Assembly: GCA_031431235.1 (NCBI GenBank)
Contig: JANPDA010000183.1
Coordinates: forward strand, 1 to 12,405
Direction: 5' to 3'
Source: JANNSW01 sp031431235
Lineage (GTDB): Bacteria > Pseudomonadota > Alphaproteobacteria > Rhizobiales > Hyphomicrobiaceae
Length of the DNA stretch: 12,405 bases
Under the pieces are notes generated by a model that did not search any database, was not told the DNA's origin, and was given only the letters and a program-made list of their open reading frames with translations. The number at the start of each line of letters is the position of its first letter. The stretch's first letter is position 1. This document shows, piece after piece, positions 1-6,311 of the stretch. Position numbers and translations under genes: made by a program.

Positions 1-322
1 ATAACCATTCTACTGGGTCGACAGGAAGTAAGAGGACCACCAGTATGCGAGGGATGACGGTCTCTGCGCGAAGATCTTCGTAGTTCTTGTGTGGCAGAGG
101 AAAGGCCACATAACCTTCCTTCAGCAGGTCACGGGATGTGGCCTTCGCTTGAAAATCGATTTGAGGCCTTCGGCCATAGGTCGCCTTGAGCACACCGTCG
201 ACACTGTCAACATCTATTTTTGTTTCTAATAGGTCGTAACCTGCCCGTGCAGCTACCGCATGCATGTATGCGATAGACAGTCGCTCCTTCCGAGTGTTTA
301 CTGGAACAGACTGGCCACTCAT
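1..322 (-). CDS. DUF4365 domain protein, N-terminal part, cut by the left window edge
   Basis: Reading the minus strand from ATG at 322 gives 107 open codons that run off the edge at position 1. Seen: MSGQSVPVNTRKERLSIAYM at the start, RRPQIDFQAKATS near residues 51-63, FPLPHKNYEDLR at 74-85 and PRILVVLLLP at 91-100. This order (an early Glu, a later D-x-Q-x-K, then PLP.KNY..LR and a hydrophobic strand with PxxxEWL) is what I recall of the DUF4365 family. The D56/Q58/K60 pattern recalls a PD-(D/E)XK nuclease-like core, but that is inference. The start is well supported: a GGAGG ribosome-binding site lies seven bases upstream, inside cysS, and ATGA overlaps the cysS stop, so translation is probably coupled. 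Base use differs from cysS: by hand count the line 181-240 is about 43% GC, against about 67% for a cysS line, and the codons include ATA, TTA and CTA. This suggests horizontal acquisition. The function is unknown. Confidence 0.82.
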   Translation of the reverse strand, partial: MSGQSVPVNTRKERLSIAYMHAVAARAGYDLLETKIDVDSVDGVLKATYGRRPQIDFQAKATSRDLLKEGYVAFPLPHKNYEDLRAETVIPRILVVLLLPVDPVEWL

Positions 323-1725
323 TCCGCCACCTCCCACGTCGTCACCGCCTCGCCGGTCTTGGGGTCCCTGCTGTCCTTCAGCGTCACCCCGAGCGCGACG
401 ATCTCGTCGCGAATGCGATCGGCCTCCTTGAAGCTCTTGGCACGCCGAGCGGCGAGCCGGGCCTCGATCAGCGTGGCGATTCTGGCGCCGTCGATATCCC
501 TTGCGGCACTGCCGGCCGACAAATCGGCCCGCGCCTGGCCATCCCAAATGCCCAGGAACCGCGCCGACGCGGCGACGCGTGCCAGCCCCATGGCATTGCC
601 GCGACGGGCCGACTTGAACTTGCCATGCAGGATCGACAGCGCTTGCGGCGTGTTGAGGTCGTCCTCCAGCGCGGCGACGAATTCCTCGTCCGGGTTGCCG
701 TCGGTTGGCACTCCCGCCAATCCGTCCGCCAGCTCCAGCAGCGTGCCGCGCGCTTGCACCAGCCGCTCGACCGTCCAATCGATCGGCTGGCGGTAGTGGG
801 TCGAGAGCATGGCCAAGCGCAGCACCCTGCCATGCCAGGCCTGGCCGCCGAACTTCCGCTCGGACAGCAGCTCGCGAATGGTGATGAAATTGCCGAGCGA
901 TTTCGACATCTTCTCGCCTTCGACCTGCAGGAAGCCATTGTGCATCCAGACCCTGGCCATCTGCTCGCCGCCATGGGCCGAGCAGCTCTGCGCCAGCTCG
1001 TTCTCGTGATGGGGAAACACGAGGTCGATGCCGCCGCCATGGATGTCGAAGACCTCACCCAGGTGCTTGCCCGCCATCGCCGAGCACTCGATGTGCCAGC
1101 CGGGCCGACCGTTCGGGGCGATGCCGGCGGGCGAAGGCCAGGACGGCTCGCCGGACTTCGAAGGCTTCCACAGCACGAAATCCATCGGATTGCGCTTGTA
1201 GGGCGCGACATCGACGCGGGCACCCGCCAGCATCTCGTCGGTGCTGCGTCCCGAGAGCTTGCCATAGTCGCGCATGGATGGGACGGCGAACAGCACATGG
1301 TCCTCCGCGGCATAGGCATGCCCCAGGGCGATCAGGCGCTCGATGATCGCCTTCATCTCCTCGATGTGCTCGGTCGCACGCGGCTCGACCGTGGGCGGGA
1401 GCACGCCGAGTGCCGCGATATCCTGATGGAACTGATGCGCCGTCCGCTCGGTCAGATCGCGAATGGCGAGGCCTTCGTCGGCGGCGCGCTTGTTGATCTT
1501 GTCATCGACGTCGGTGATGTTGCGCGCATAGACGACATGCTCGGGGCCGTAGACATGGCGCAGCAGGCGGAACAGCACGTCGAAGACGATGACGGGCCGT
1601 GCGTTGCCGATGTGGGCGAAGTCGTAGACGGTCGGCCCGCACACATACATGCGCACTTTGGCGGGATCGATCGGCTGGAAGGCTTCCTTCCGGCGCGTCA
1701 AGGTGTTGTAGATCGTCAGCGTCAC
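319..1725 (-). CDS. cysS: Cysteinyl-tRNA synthetase
   Basis: Class I aminoacyl-tRNA synthetase (EC 6.1.1.16) that charges tRNA-Cys with cysteine in the cytoplasm using ATP. From the start chosen here the protein has 468 residues, close to the roughly 460 of E. coli CysS. Seen: the HIGH-type signature HIGN at 38-41, the KMSKS loop at 272-276, and the four usual zinc ligands, Cys29 (in CGPTVYD), Cys214 (WHIECS), His239 and Glu243 (FPHHENE). The C-terminal helical tRNA-binding domain is complete and ends TTWEVAE. The open frame extends upstream to a GTG at 1773, but that codon has no ribosome-binding site. GTG at 1725 is preceded by GAGGAGG with an eight-base spacer and gives the usual family start TLTIYNTLTRRKE, so I prefer it. 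The stop overlaps the start of the downstream DUF4365 gene. No regulatory element such as a T-box was recognised. Confidence 0.97.
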   Translation of the reverse strand: MTLTIYNTLTRRKEAFQPIDPAKVRMYVCGPTVYDFAHIGNARPVIVFDVLFRLLRHVYGPEHVVYARNITDVDDKINKRAADEGLAIRDLTERTAHQFHQDIAALGVLPPTVEPRATEHIEEMKAIIERLIALGHAYAAEDHVLFAVPSMRDYGKLSGRSTDEMLAGARVDVAPYKRNPMDFVLWKPSKSGEPSWPSPAGIAPNGRPGWHIECSAMAGKHLGEVFDIHGGGIDLVFPHHENELAQSCSAHGGEQMARVWMHNGFLQVEGEKMSKSLGNFITIRELLSERKFGGQAWHGRVLRLAMLSTHYRQPIDWTVERLVQARGTLLELADGLAGVPTDGNPDEEFVAALEDDLNTPQALSILHGKFKSARRGNAMGLARVAASARFLGIWDGQARADLSAGSAARDIDGARIATLIEARLAARRAKSFKEADRIRDEIVALGVTLKDSRDPKTGEAVTTWEVAE

Positions 1726-1733
1726 GTGATGCG

Positions 1734-1740
1734 CCTCCTC
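1734..1740 (-). promoter_or_regulatory. Ribosome-binding site that decides the cysS start
   Basis: Read on the minus strand this is GAGGAGG, eight bases before GTG at 1725. The longer candidate start, GTG at 1773, has no purine-rich sequence in front of it. This favours the 468-residue form of CysS over the 484-residue form. Confidence 0.7.
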
Positions 1741-1773
1741 GCAGGGCGGCGGGACGTTCGGTTCAGAACTCAC

Positions 1774-2101
1774 ACGATGAACGACGGCCGCGCCAGCAGA
1801 TAGCTAGCTCGAAATGCTCATGCAGCAGCCACGAATGGCCGCGGCGGTGTGTGCGGATACCGTCATGGATGGCACAATGGGCAACGCGCGTGAGGCCGTC
1901 AAGGCGATTGTGATGGTTTGGCCACCAGGTCGAACCAGGATCGCCGGCCGGATGGCAGGAGCAACGCGTGCGTCTGATCCGAATGAACCTGGTCAGAACA
2001 GAACCCGGCAGCGGCATCCGAGGAAAGATTGCGAAATGCCCAGTTGAGATGTCGGGGCAGGAATCATAGAAGGTTTCTCATCCATCCAAAGAGCGCAAAG
2101 C
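1774..2101. other. Intergenic region between divergent cysS and the phosphotransferase gene, no supported gene
   Basis: With the shorter cysS start the gap is 376 bp (1726-2101). Open frames of 77 codons (plus, 1814-2047) and 84 codons (minus, 1763-2017) overlap each other, have no clear ribosome-binding site, and give proteins rich in Arg, His and Cys with no recognisable motif. The only structure noticed is a 7-bp inverted repeat, ACCAGGT at 1924-1930 and ACCTGGT at 1987-1993, with a second AACCAGG at 1934-1940. It is too short and too widely spaced to name as an RNA. Promoters for the two divergent genes presumably lie here, but no convincing -35/-10 pair could be chosen. Confidence 0.5.
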
Positions 2102-3181
2102 ATGGCCCACGCCACCCGCCCCCGCACCTTCGATCCGTCTGATAGCGGCGTGCTCGAAGGCTGGCTTGCTCGCCAGATCGGCGCAAACCGGGCGAGGATC
2201 ACCAATGCCGAGCTGCTTTCGGGCGGCGCGATCGGTGAGAACTGGCGACTCGACGTCGACGTCGCAGGGGGCCGCCGATCCGGCCGCCAAACCTGGGTGC
2301 TGAGGACCGACGCGGCCACCCGCATGGCCATGAGCCACGACCGGGCGGACGAATATGCGTGCATGCGGGCCGCGTACGAAGCAGGCGTCGCCGTGCCCGA
2401 GCCTATCGCGGTCAGCACGGAACGTGAGCTGATCGGCGCGCCATTCATGATCGTCGGCATGCTCCAGGGCTCCGCGCAGGGTCGCAAGCTCGTCCGTGAT
2501 CCCGCGCTCGCTGCTTTCGGCGAGGCGCTCGCCGGGCGGCTCGGCGAGGAGTTGGCGAAGCTGCACAGCGTGCAACCGCCGCGCCGTGATCTCGGCTTTC
2601 TGCACGTCCCCGATCAATCGCCCGCCCGCGCAGCCGTTCGTCAGCTGCGGGCCGACCTCGACAAGTGCTCCGAGCCCAGGCCCGCCCTCGAGTACGCGCT
2701 GGCGTGGCTCGACCGGCGATCCCCGCCGGCGGCTGGCCTCGTGCTCGTGCATGGCGATTTCCGCACCGGGAACTACCTGGTCGAGGCCGGGATGCTCACT
2801 GGCATCCTCGACTGGGAGTTCGCTCACTGGGGCGACCGGCACGAGGATCTGGGATGGCTGTGCGCCCGATGCTGGCGCTTCGGCAGCGATCAACTGGAAG
2901 CGGGCGGTGTCGGCACGCGAGAGGCCCTGTATCGAGGCTATGAGCGGCAATCGCGGATCACGGTCGAGCGGGCCGCGATGCCCTATTGGGAGGTGCTCGC
3001 GGCTGCGCGCTGGGCGGTGGTCGCGCTGCTCCAGGGCGAGCGGCATCTGACCGGCGGCGAGCGCTCGCTCGAACTGCTGCTGACCGGCATGATGGCGCCC
3101 GAAATGGAGTGGGACGCGCTCGCGGGTATCGAGGCGATCGAGGCGATCGAGACCACGGGGATGAAAGGGTCGTCGCGATGA
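2102..3181 (+). CDS. Phosphotransferase family protein (APH / kinase-like fold)
   Basis: Seen: a 359-residue protein with the kinase-like layout of the aminoglycoside phosphotransferase superfamily. The early region has GENWRLDV at 45-52 and VLRTD at 66-70. Glu84 is a candidate for the ion-pair glutamate. The Brenner motif HGDFRTGN at 217-224 supplies the catalytic Asp and metal-binding Asn, and DWE at 237-239 matches the DFG-equivalent position. Known: many members of this family in Proteobacteria and Actinobacteria resemble the ACAD10/ACAD11 kinase domain and sit near acyl-CoA dehydrogenase genes. They are not drug-resistance enzymes. The substrate cannot be told from sequence. The ATG start has only a weak purine stretch upstream. 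The stop overlaps the start of the DUF6285 gene (ATGA at 3178-3181), so the two are probably translated together. No acyl-CoA dehydrogenase gene is present in this window. Confidence 0.92.
   Translation: MAHATRPRTFDPSDSGVLEGWLARQIGANRARITNAELLSGGAIGENWRLDVDVAGGRRSGRQTWVLRTDAATRMAMSHDRADEYACMRAAYEAGVAVPEPIAVSTERELIGAPFMIVGMLQGSAQGRKLVRDPALAAFGEALAGRLGEELAKLHSVQPPRRDLGFLHVPDQSPARAAVRQLRADLDKCSEPRPALEYALAWLDRRSPPAAGLVLVHGDFRTGNYLVEAGMLTGILDWEFAHWGDRHEDLGWLCARCWRFGSDQLEAGGVGTREALYRGYERQSRITVERAAMPYWEVLAAARWAVVALLQGERHLTGGERSLELLLTGMMAPEMEWDALAGIEAIEAIETTGMKGSSR
3128..3151 (+). repeat. Short in-frame 9-bp tandem repeat in the phosphotransferase C-terminus
   Basis: The unit ATCGAGGCG occurs at 3128-3136 and 3137-3145, followed by a partial third copy ATCGAG at 3146-3151. 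It encodes the run IEAIEAIE. Because the unit is nine bases, slippage would change the length of the C-terminal tail without a frameshift. It lies outside the conserved kinase core, so length variation there is probably neutral. Confidence 0.8.
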
Positions 3182-3531
3182 CTGAAGCCGTCATGCAACC
3201 TGCCGCGCTGCTTTCAATCGCGATCGAGACCTTGCGCAGCGAAGTCCTGGCCGCCCTGCCGCCTGACCGCCGCTATGCGGGCGCCATGATCGCCAATGCG
3301 CTCGAAGTGGCGCAGCGCGGCCTGGAAGCTCCAACTGCGGAGCGGGTCAGGCAATTGCTCGATCCGATCTATGGCGCCGGCCGCGGCAGCATCGCCTGGC
3401 TCGCCCGCGATGTTCGCTCCGGCGAGGTGGACGATGCCAGCACCGGCGAATTGCGAGATCTGCTGATCGCCGACCTCCGGCGCGAGCTGATGATACGCAA
3501 CCCGCGCTTCCTCGCATCCAGGTCCGCCTGA
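3178..3531 (+). CDS. DUF6285 domain protein
   Basis: A 117-residue, mostly helical protein with no signal peptide or membrane segment. The frame is open further upstream, but the start chosen here is the ATG at 3178, which overlaps the phosphotransferase stop and is preceded by AAAGGG eight bases away. A longer version would run in an alternate frame over the conserved part of the kinase gene. Seen: VLAALPPDRRYAGAMIANAL at about 23-42, a conserved-looking helix, and RRELMIRNPRFL at 101-112 near the end. Small proteins with this ending pattern are known as DUF6285 and are commonly found directly beside this class of phosphotransferase; the name comes from my memory of the family and from context. 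The biochemical role is unknown. By position it may be a partner or regulatory subunit of the kinase-like protein. Confidence 0.85.
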   Translation: MTEAVMQPAALLSIAIETLRSEVLAALPPDRRYAGAMIANALEVAQRGLEAPTAERVRQLLDPIYGAGRGSIAWLARDVRSGEVDDASTGELRDLLIADLRRELMIRNPRFLASRSA

Positions 3532-3538
3532 CCTGCCC

Positions 3539-3558
3539 CGACGCAGCCCGCGGCGTCG
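3539..3558 (+). terminator. Possible hairpin after the DUF6285 gene
   Basis: CGACGC at 3539-3544 can pair with GCGTCG at 3553-3558 around an eight-base loop, starting seven bases after the stop codon. No run of T follows, so it does not meet the usual criteria for an intrinsic terminator. It may only slow transcription or protect the 3' end. Confidence 0.3.
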
Positions 3559-3578
3559 CATCAACTGTCCGTGATTCC

Positions 3579-3607
3579 TTGCTGATCGGCCCGTGAGGGA
3601 GTAAGGT
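3579..3607 (+). promoter_or_regulatory. Possible housekeeping-type promoter for the TPR gene
   Basis: TTGCTG at 3579-3584 and TAAGGT at 3602-3607 are separated by 17 bases, about 50 bp upstream of the ATG at 3659. Each hexamer keeps the key TTG or TA..T positions but neither is a close match. The 127-bp gap and the change in gene type make a promoter here likely. The exact site is tentative. Confidence 0.3.
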
Positions 3608-3658
3608 TACCACGGATCACACGAGGGATGTCACAAGACAACGATTGGAGCAATTTGG

Positions 3659-4234
3659 ATGTCTCTGAACCTTCACACCGGATGGATCGTCGGAGGCGCA
3701 GCCCTCGTTGCGCTCGCTTTGACGGTTCCGGCGACGCTTGCCTTCGCTGTGACGACGACGCCGACCCCCAGCGGCCCGAGCGACGCTGCCCGCGAAGCCT
3801 GCAAAAAATATGCGGAAGGCTCGTCAAAGTGGAACAAGTGCATCAAGCGGCACGCCGCCAATTTTCGCGATCAGGATAAGTACTGGGCCGGCGTGGTCAT
3901 GGCCAAGGCGGGCGGCTACGACGATGCGCTCGACATGCTGAATGGTATCCAAGCCAAAGACGACGCCCGGGTGCTGACCATGATCGGCTACTCGATCCGC
4001 AAGTCCGGCCGCACCGAGGAAGGCATCGCCTTCTATCACAAGGCACTCGCGCTCGACCCGAACTATGTCGAGGCACGTGAGTATCTGGGCGAAGGCTACC
4101 TGCAGCAGGGCGCCCTCGACAAGGCCAAGGGCCAGCTCGCCGAGATCGCCAAGCGCTGCGGCACGACCTGCGAGACCTACGCCGAGCTCTCCAGGCAGAT
4201 CAGCGAGTTCGAAGTGCTCGCCAGCAAGGGCTGA
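3659..4234 (+). CDS. Exported or membrane-anchored tetratricopeptide repeat protein
   Basis: A 191-residue protein. Residues 9-30 form a hydrophobic segment ending in Ala-Phe-Ala, which may be a cleavable signal peptide or an N-terminal anchor, although the leading region has little positive charge. A Ser/Thr/Pro-rich linker follows. About residues 74-165 contain two to three TPR-like helix pairs, the clearest being GRTEEGIAFYHKALALDPNY at 117-136. Four cysteines lie outside the hydrophobic segment: Cys48 and Cys61 in front of the repeats, Cys167 and Cys171 behind them. If the protein is periplasmic these could form two disulfides. GGAG eight bases upstream supports the ATG at 3659. TPR proteins act as binding scaffolds, and no partner can be named. 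It appears to be a single-gene unit: flanking gaps are 127 and 185 bp. Confidence 0.88.
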   Translation: MSLNLHTGWIVGGAALVALALTVPATLAFAVTTTPTPSGPSDAAREACKKYAEGSSKWNKCIKRHAANFRDQDKYWAGVVMAKAGGYDDALDMLNGIQAKDDARVLTMIGYSIRKSGRTEEGIAFYHKALALDPNYVEAREYLGEGYLQQGALDKAKGQLAEIAKRCGTTCETYAELSRQISEFEVLASKG

Positions 4235-4261
4235 TCGAGGATCGTTTGCTGACCTGAGCGA

Positions 4262-4283
4262 GGGGCAGCCGAAGGGCTGTCCC
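4262..4283 (+). other. Stable hairpin downstream of the TPR gene
   Basis: GGGGCAGCC at 4262-4270 pairs with GGCTGTCCC at 4275-4283 (nine pairs, one G-U) around the tetraloop GAAG. It lies 28 bases after the TPR stop and about 137 bases before cobT. No T-run follows, so it is not a classic terminator, but it could end or stabilise the TPR transcript. The rest of the 185-bp gap holds no recognisable gene or cobalamin riboswitch. Confidence 0.4.
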
Positions 4284-4419
4284 GCCTGGTTCGTGAGCTG
4301 CTGTCGAGGGCAGGGTTGCATCACTCGAGAATTTCCGACAGACAGGGCGGCCGAGGCGAGCCGGACCTGCGATCGAGCACGGCCCGACGCACAGGGCGCA
4401 GGATCGCGGAGTCGAATGC

Positions 4420-5448
4420 ATGCCGGCTGCCGGACTATTTCCCACGCCGCGAGCGCTCGAGGCCTTGCTGTTGGGCGCGCCGGGGCCGGACCATTCTGCC
4501 CGCGAGGCAGCCATCGCCCGCCAGAGCCAGTTGACGAAGCCCGCCGGGTCGCTGGGGCGATTGGAAGACCTGGGAGTCTGGCTTTCGGGTTGGCAGGGAA
4601 CGGCCCGGCCACAGATCGAGCGAGCCGACATCATCGTCTTTGCCGGCAATCACGGCGTCGTCGCCGAGGGCGTGTCGCCCTTTCCCGCTGCCGTGACGCA
4701 GCAGATGGTTGCCAACTTCGAGGCAGGCGGCGCCGCCATCAATGCGCTCGCCCGCGCGTTCGGCCTCGGCCTGCGCATCATTCCACTCGAGCTCGACCGG
4801 CCGACCGGCAATCTCGCGCGCGAGCCGGCCATGAGCGAGGAGGACTGCCTCGCCGCGCTTCGGATAGGTGCCGCCGCCGTGGACGGCCGGGCCGATGCCT
4901 ACGTGCTCGGCGAGATGGGCATCGGCAATACGACAGTCGCGGCAACCCTCGCCGCGGCCGTGCTCGGAGGCAGCGGGGCCGACTGGGCCGGAGCCGGCAC
5001 CGGCCTCGATCCATCGGGGGTTGCGCAGAAGGCCAGCGTCATCGACCGCGCGCTCGAGCTGCACCGTCCCCATCTCACAAATGCTTTTGAGATCCTGCGC
5101 CATGTGGGTGGGCGCGAGCAGGCGGCCATCGCCGGAGCTATCCTGCAGGCGCGGCTCGTGCGGCGCCCCGTCATCCTCGATGGTTTCGTCGTGACGGCCG
5201 CGGCATCCGTGCTGACGCGCTCCCACACGGATGCACTCTCCCATTGCGTCGCGGGCCATGTCTCGGCCGAGCGCGGCCATCGGCGCTTGCTCGAGCGGCT
5301 CGACCTCGTGCCCTTGCTCGACCTCGGCATGCGGCTCGGCGAAGGCACCGGCGCTGCCATCGCGGTGAGCATCCTGAGGGCGGCAGCGGCGACCCAATCC
5401 GGGATGGCGACCTTTGCCGAAGCGGGCGTCAGCGACCGCCAGGATTGA
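4420..5448 (+). CDS. cobT: Nicotinate-nucleotide--dimethylbenzimidazole phosphoribosyltransferase
   Basis: CobT (EC 2.4.2.21) transfers phosphoribose from nicotinate mononucleotide to 5,6-dimethylbenzimidazole, giving alpha-ribazole phosphate, the lower ligand of cobalamin. Seen: 342 residues, close to the usual 340-360, with LTKPAGSLGRLEDL at 38-51, FAGNHGV at 74-80, GEMGIGNTT at 164-172, GAGTGLD at 191-197 and GEGTG at 307-311. Glu308 corresponds to the catalytic Glu317 of the Salmonella enzyme. The ATG start has GGAG eight bases before it. cobS follows after 13 bases, so the two form an operon for nucleotide-loop assembly. In the Pseudomonas denitrificans naming system this enzyme is CobU; the name cobT follows the enteric system and should not be confused with the cobaltochelatase subunit. 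No cobalamin riboswitch was found in the upstream gap. Confidence 0.97.
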   Translation: MPAAGLFPTPRALEALLLGAPGPDHSAREAAIARQSQLTKPAGSLGRLEDLGVWLSGWQGTARPQIERADIIVFAGNHGVVAEGVSPFPAAVTQQMVANFEAGGAAINALARAFGLGLRIIPLELDRPTGNLAREPAMSEEDCLAALRIGAAAVDGRADAYVLGEMGIGNTTVAATLAAAVLGGSGADWAGAGTGLDPSGVAQKASVIDRALELHRPHLTNAFEILRHVGGREQAAIAGAILQARLVRRPVILDGFVVTAAASVLTRSHTDALSHCVAGHVSAERGHRRLLERLDLVPLLDLGMRLGEGTGAAIAVSILRAAAATQSGMATFAEAGVSDRQD

Positions 5449-5461
5449 GAGAGGTCGGGTC

Positions 5462-6226
5462 ATGGACTGGCTCGGCAAGCGTGGCATGGAGCTGCTGCTC
5501 GCATTCGCGCTGCTGACCCGCCTGCCGCTGCCAGCCCCACCGACGGCATCGGCAACAGCCGTGCGCGGCTCGGTCTGGGCCTATCCAATCGCGGGGCTCG
5601 TCGTCGGCATGCTCGCCGCCGGCGCCTTTGGCTTGGCGAGCTGGGCGGGTCTGCCCGCCGCCATGAGCGCCATGCTGACCCTCGCCGCAACTGCAATTCT
5701 CACCGGCTGCCTGCACGAGGATGGCTTGGCCGATTGCGCCGATGGTCTGGGTGGGGGACGCACGCCACAACGCAAGCTCGAGATCATGCGCGATAGCCGG
5801 ATCGGCACCTATGGTGTCGTCGCACTCATGCTCTCGTTCGGGCTCCGCTGGTCGGCGCTGGCCGCACTCGCGCTTCCGGCATACGCCACGCCGGCGCTGA
5901 TCGTGACCCATGCGACGGCAAGGGGCCTCGTCCCGGTGCTGCTGCTGGCCCTGCAACCGGCCCGCCGGGACGGGCTCGGTCTGTCGGCCGCTCGTCCGCC
6001 GCTGATCTCGTCTGTCGCCGCGATCCTGCTCGCCATGGCAGTCCCGCTCGTGCTTTGGCCGCTCGAAGCAGCACTCCTCGCCATCGCCGCAGCGCTCGGT
6101 GTGATGGCGTTGGTGGGCTGGATCGCCGAGCGCCAGATCGGCGGCTTCACGGGCGACGTGCTCGGCGCGGGCGAGCAGACGGCCGAGATCGCGCTGCTTT
6201 GCGTCGCGGCTGCGCTGCTGGCGTAA
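5462..6226 (+). CDS. cobS: Adenosylcobinamide-GDP ribazoletransferase (cobalamin synthase)
   Basis: CobS (EC 2.7.8.26, CobV in the P. denitrificans system) is an integral inner-membrane enzyme that joins adenosylcobinamide-GDP to alpha-ribazole or its phosphate, the last step of cobalamin assembly. Seen: 254 residues with several hydrophobic helices, including about 42-62, 65-82, 117-140 and 180-220. The conserved acidic loop HEDGLADCADGLGGG is at 85-99, RKLEIMRDSRIGTYG at 104-118, and GGFTGDVLGAGEQ near 227-239; the acidic residues are thought to bind Mg2+. An in-frame start exists at 5414 inside cobT, but ATG at 5462 is preceded by GAGAGAGG with a seven-base spacer and gives the usual family N-terminus (LLLAFALLTRLPLP). 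It uses the alpha-ribazole phosphate made by the product of the gene just upstream. Confidence 0.96.
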   Translation: MDWLGKRGMELLLAFALLTRLPLPAPPTASATAVRGSVWAYPIAGLVVGMLAAGAFGLASWAGLPAAMSAMLTLAATAILTGCLHEDGLADCADGLGGGRTPQRKLEIMRDSRIGTYGVVALMLSFGLRWSALAALALPAYATPALIVTHATARGLVPVLLLALQPARRDGLGLSAARPPLISSVAAILLAMAVPLVLWPLEAALLAIAAALGVMALVGWIAERQIGGFTGDVLGAGEQTAEIALLCVAAALLA

Positions 6227-6311
6227 GGTTAAGGCGAGGTTAGGGTCGCGCTCGTCGGCGGACAGTGCCAAGGTCCGCATCCGTCGAGATGTTGCGTGCC
6301 GGGGGCGTTGC

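Noticed and set aside
625..1803. A 392-codon plus-strand frame opposite cysS
   Set aside because: Antisense shadow of a complete cysS with all catalytic motifs; no recognisable domain and no ribosome-binding site of note.
1924..2040. A resemblance to SRP RNA or RNase P pieces (GAACCTGGTCAG, GAGGAAAG)
   Set aside because: The diagnostic SRP GGAAGGAAGCAGC loop and the RNase P GAGGAAAGTCCGGGCTCC core are absent, and no long pairing frames the fragments.
1763..2047. Small overlapping frames in the cysS-phosphotransferase gap (77 and 84 codons)
   Set aside because: They overlap each other on opposite strands, lack good ribosome-binding sites, and their composition looks like translated noncoding DNA.
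2986..3177. An upstream extension of the DUF6285 frame into the phosphotransferase gene
   Set aside because: The extension would overlap the kinase gene by nearly 200 bases and encodes a low-complexity Arg/Gly/Ala stretch; the ATG at 3178 with ATGA coupling is the natural start.
4235..4419. Possible cobalamin riboswitch upstream of cobT
   Set aside because: The gap has a GC-rich hairpin and an AGCCGGACCTGC stretch near 4354-4370 that faintly recalls the B12 box, but the conserved core with the CCGCAAC-type segment and GCCACTG is missing, and 185 bases is short for the full fold.
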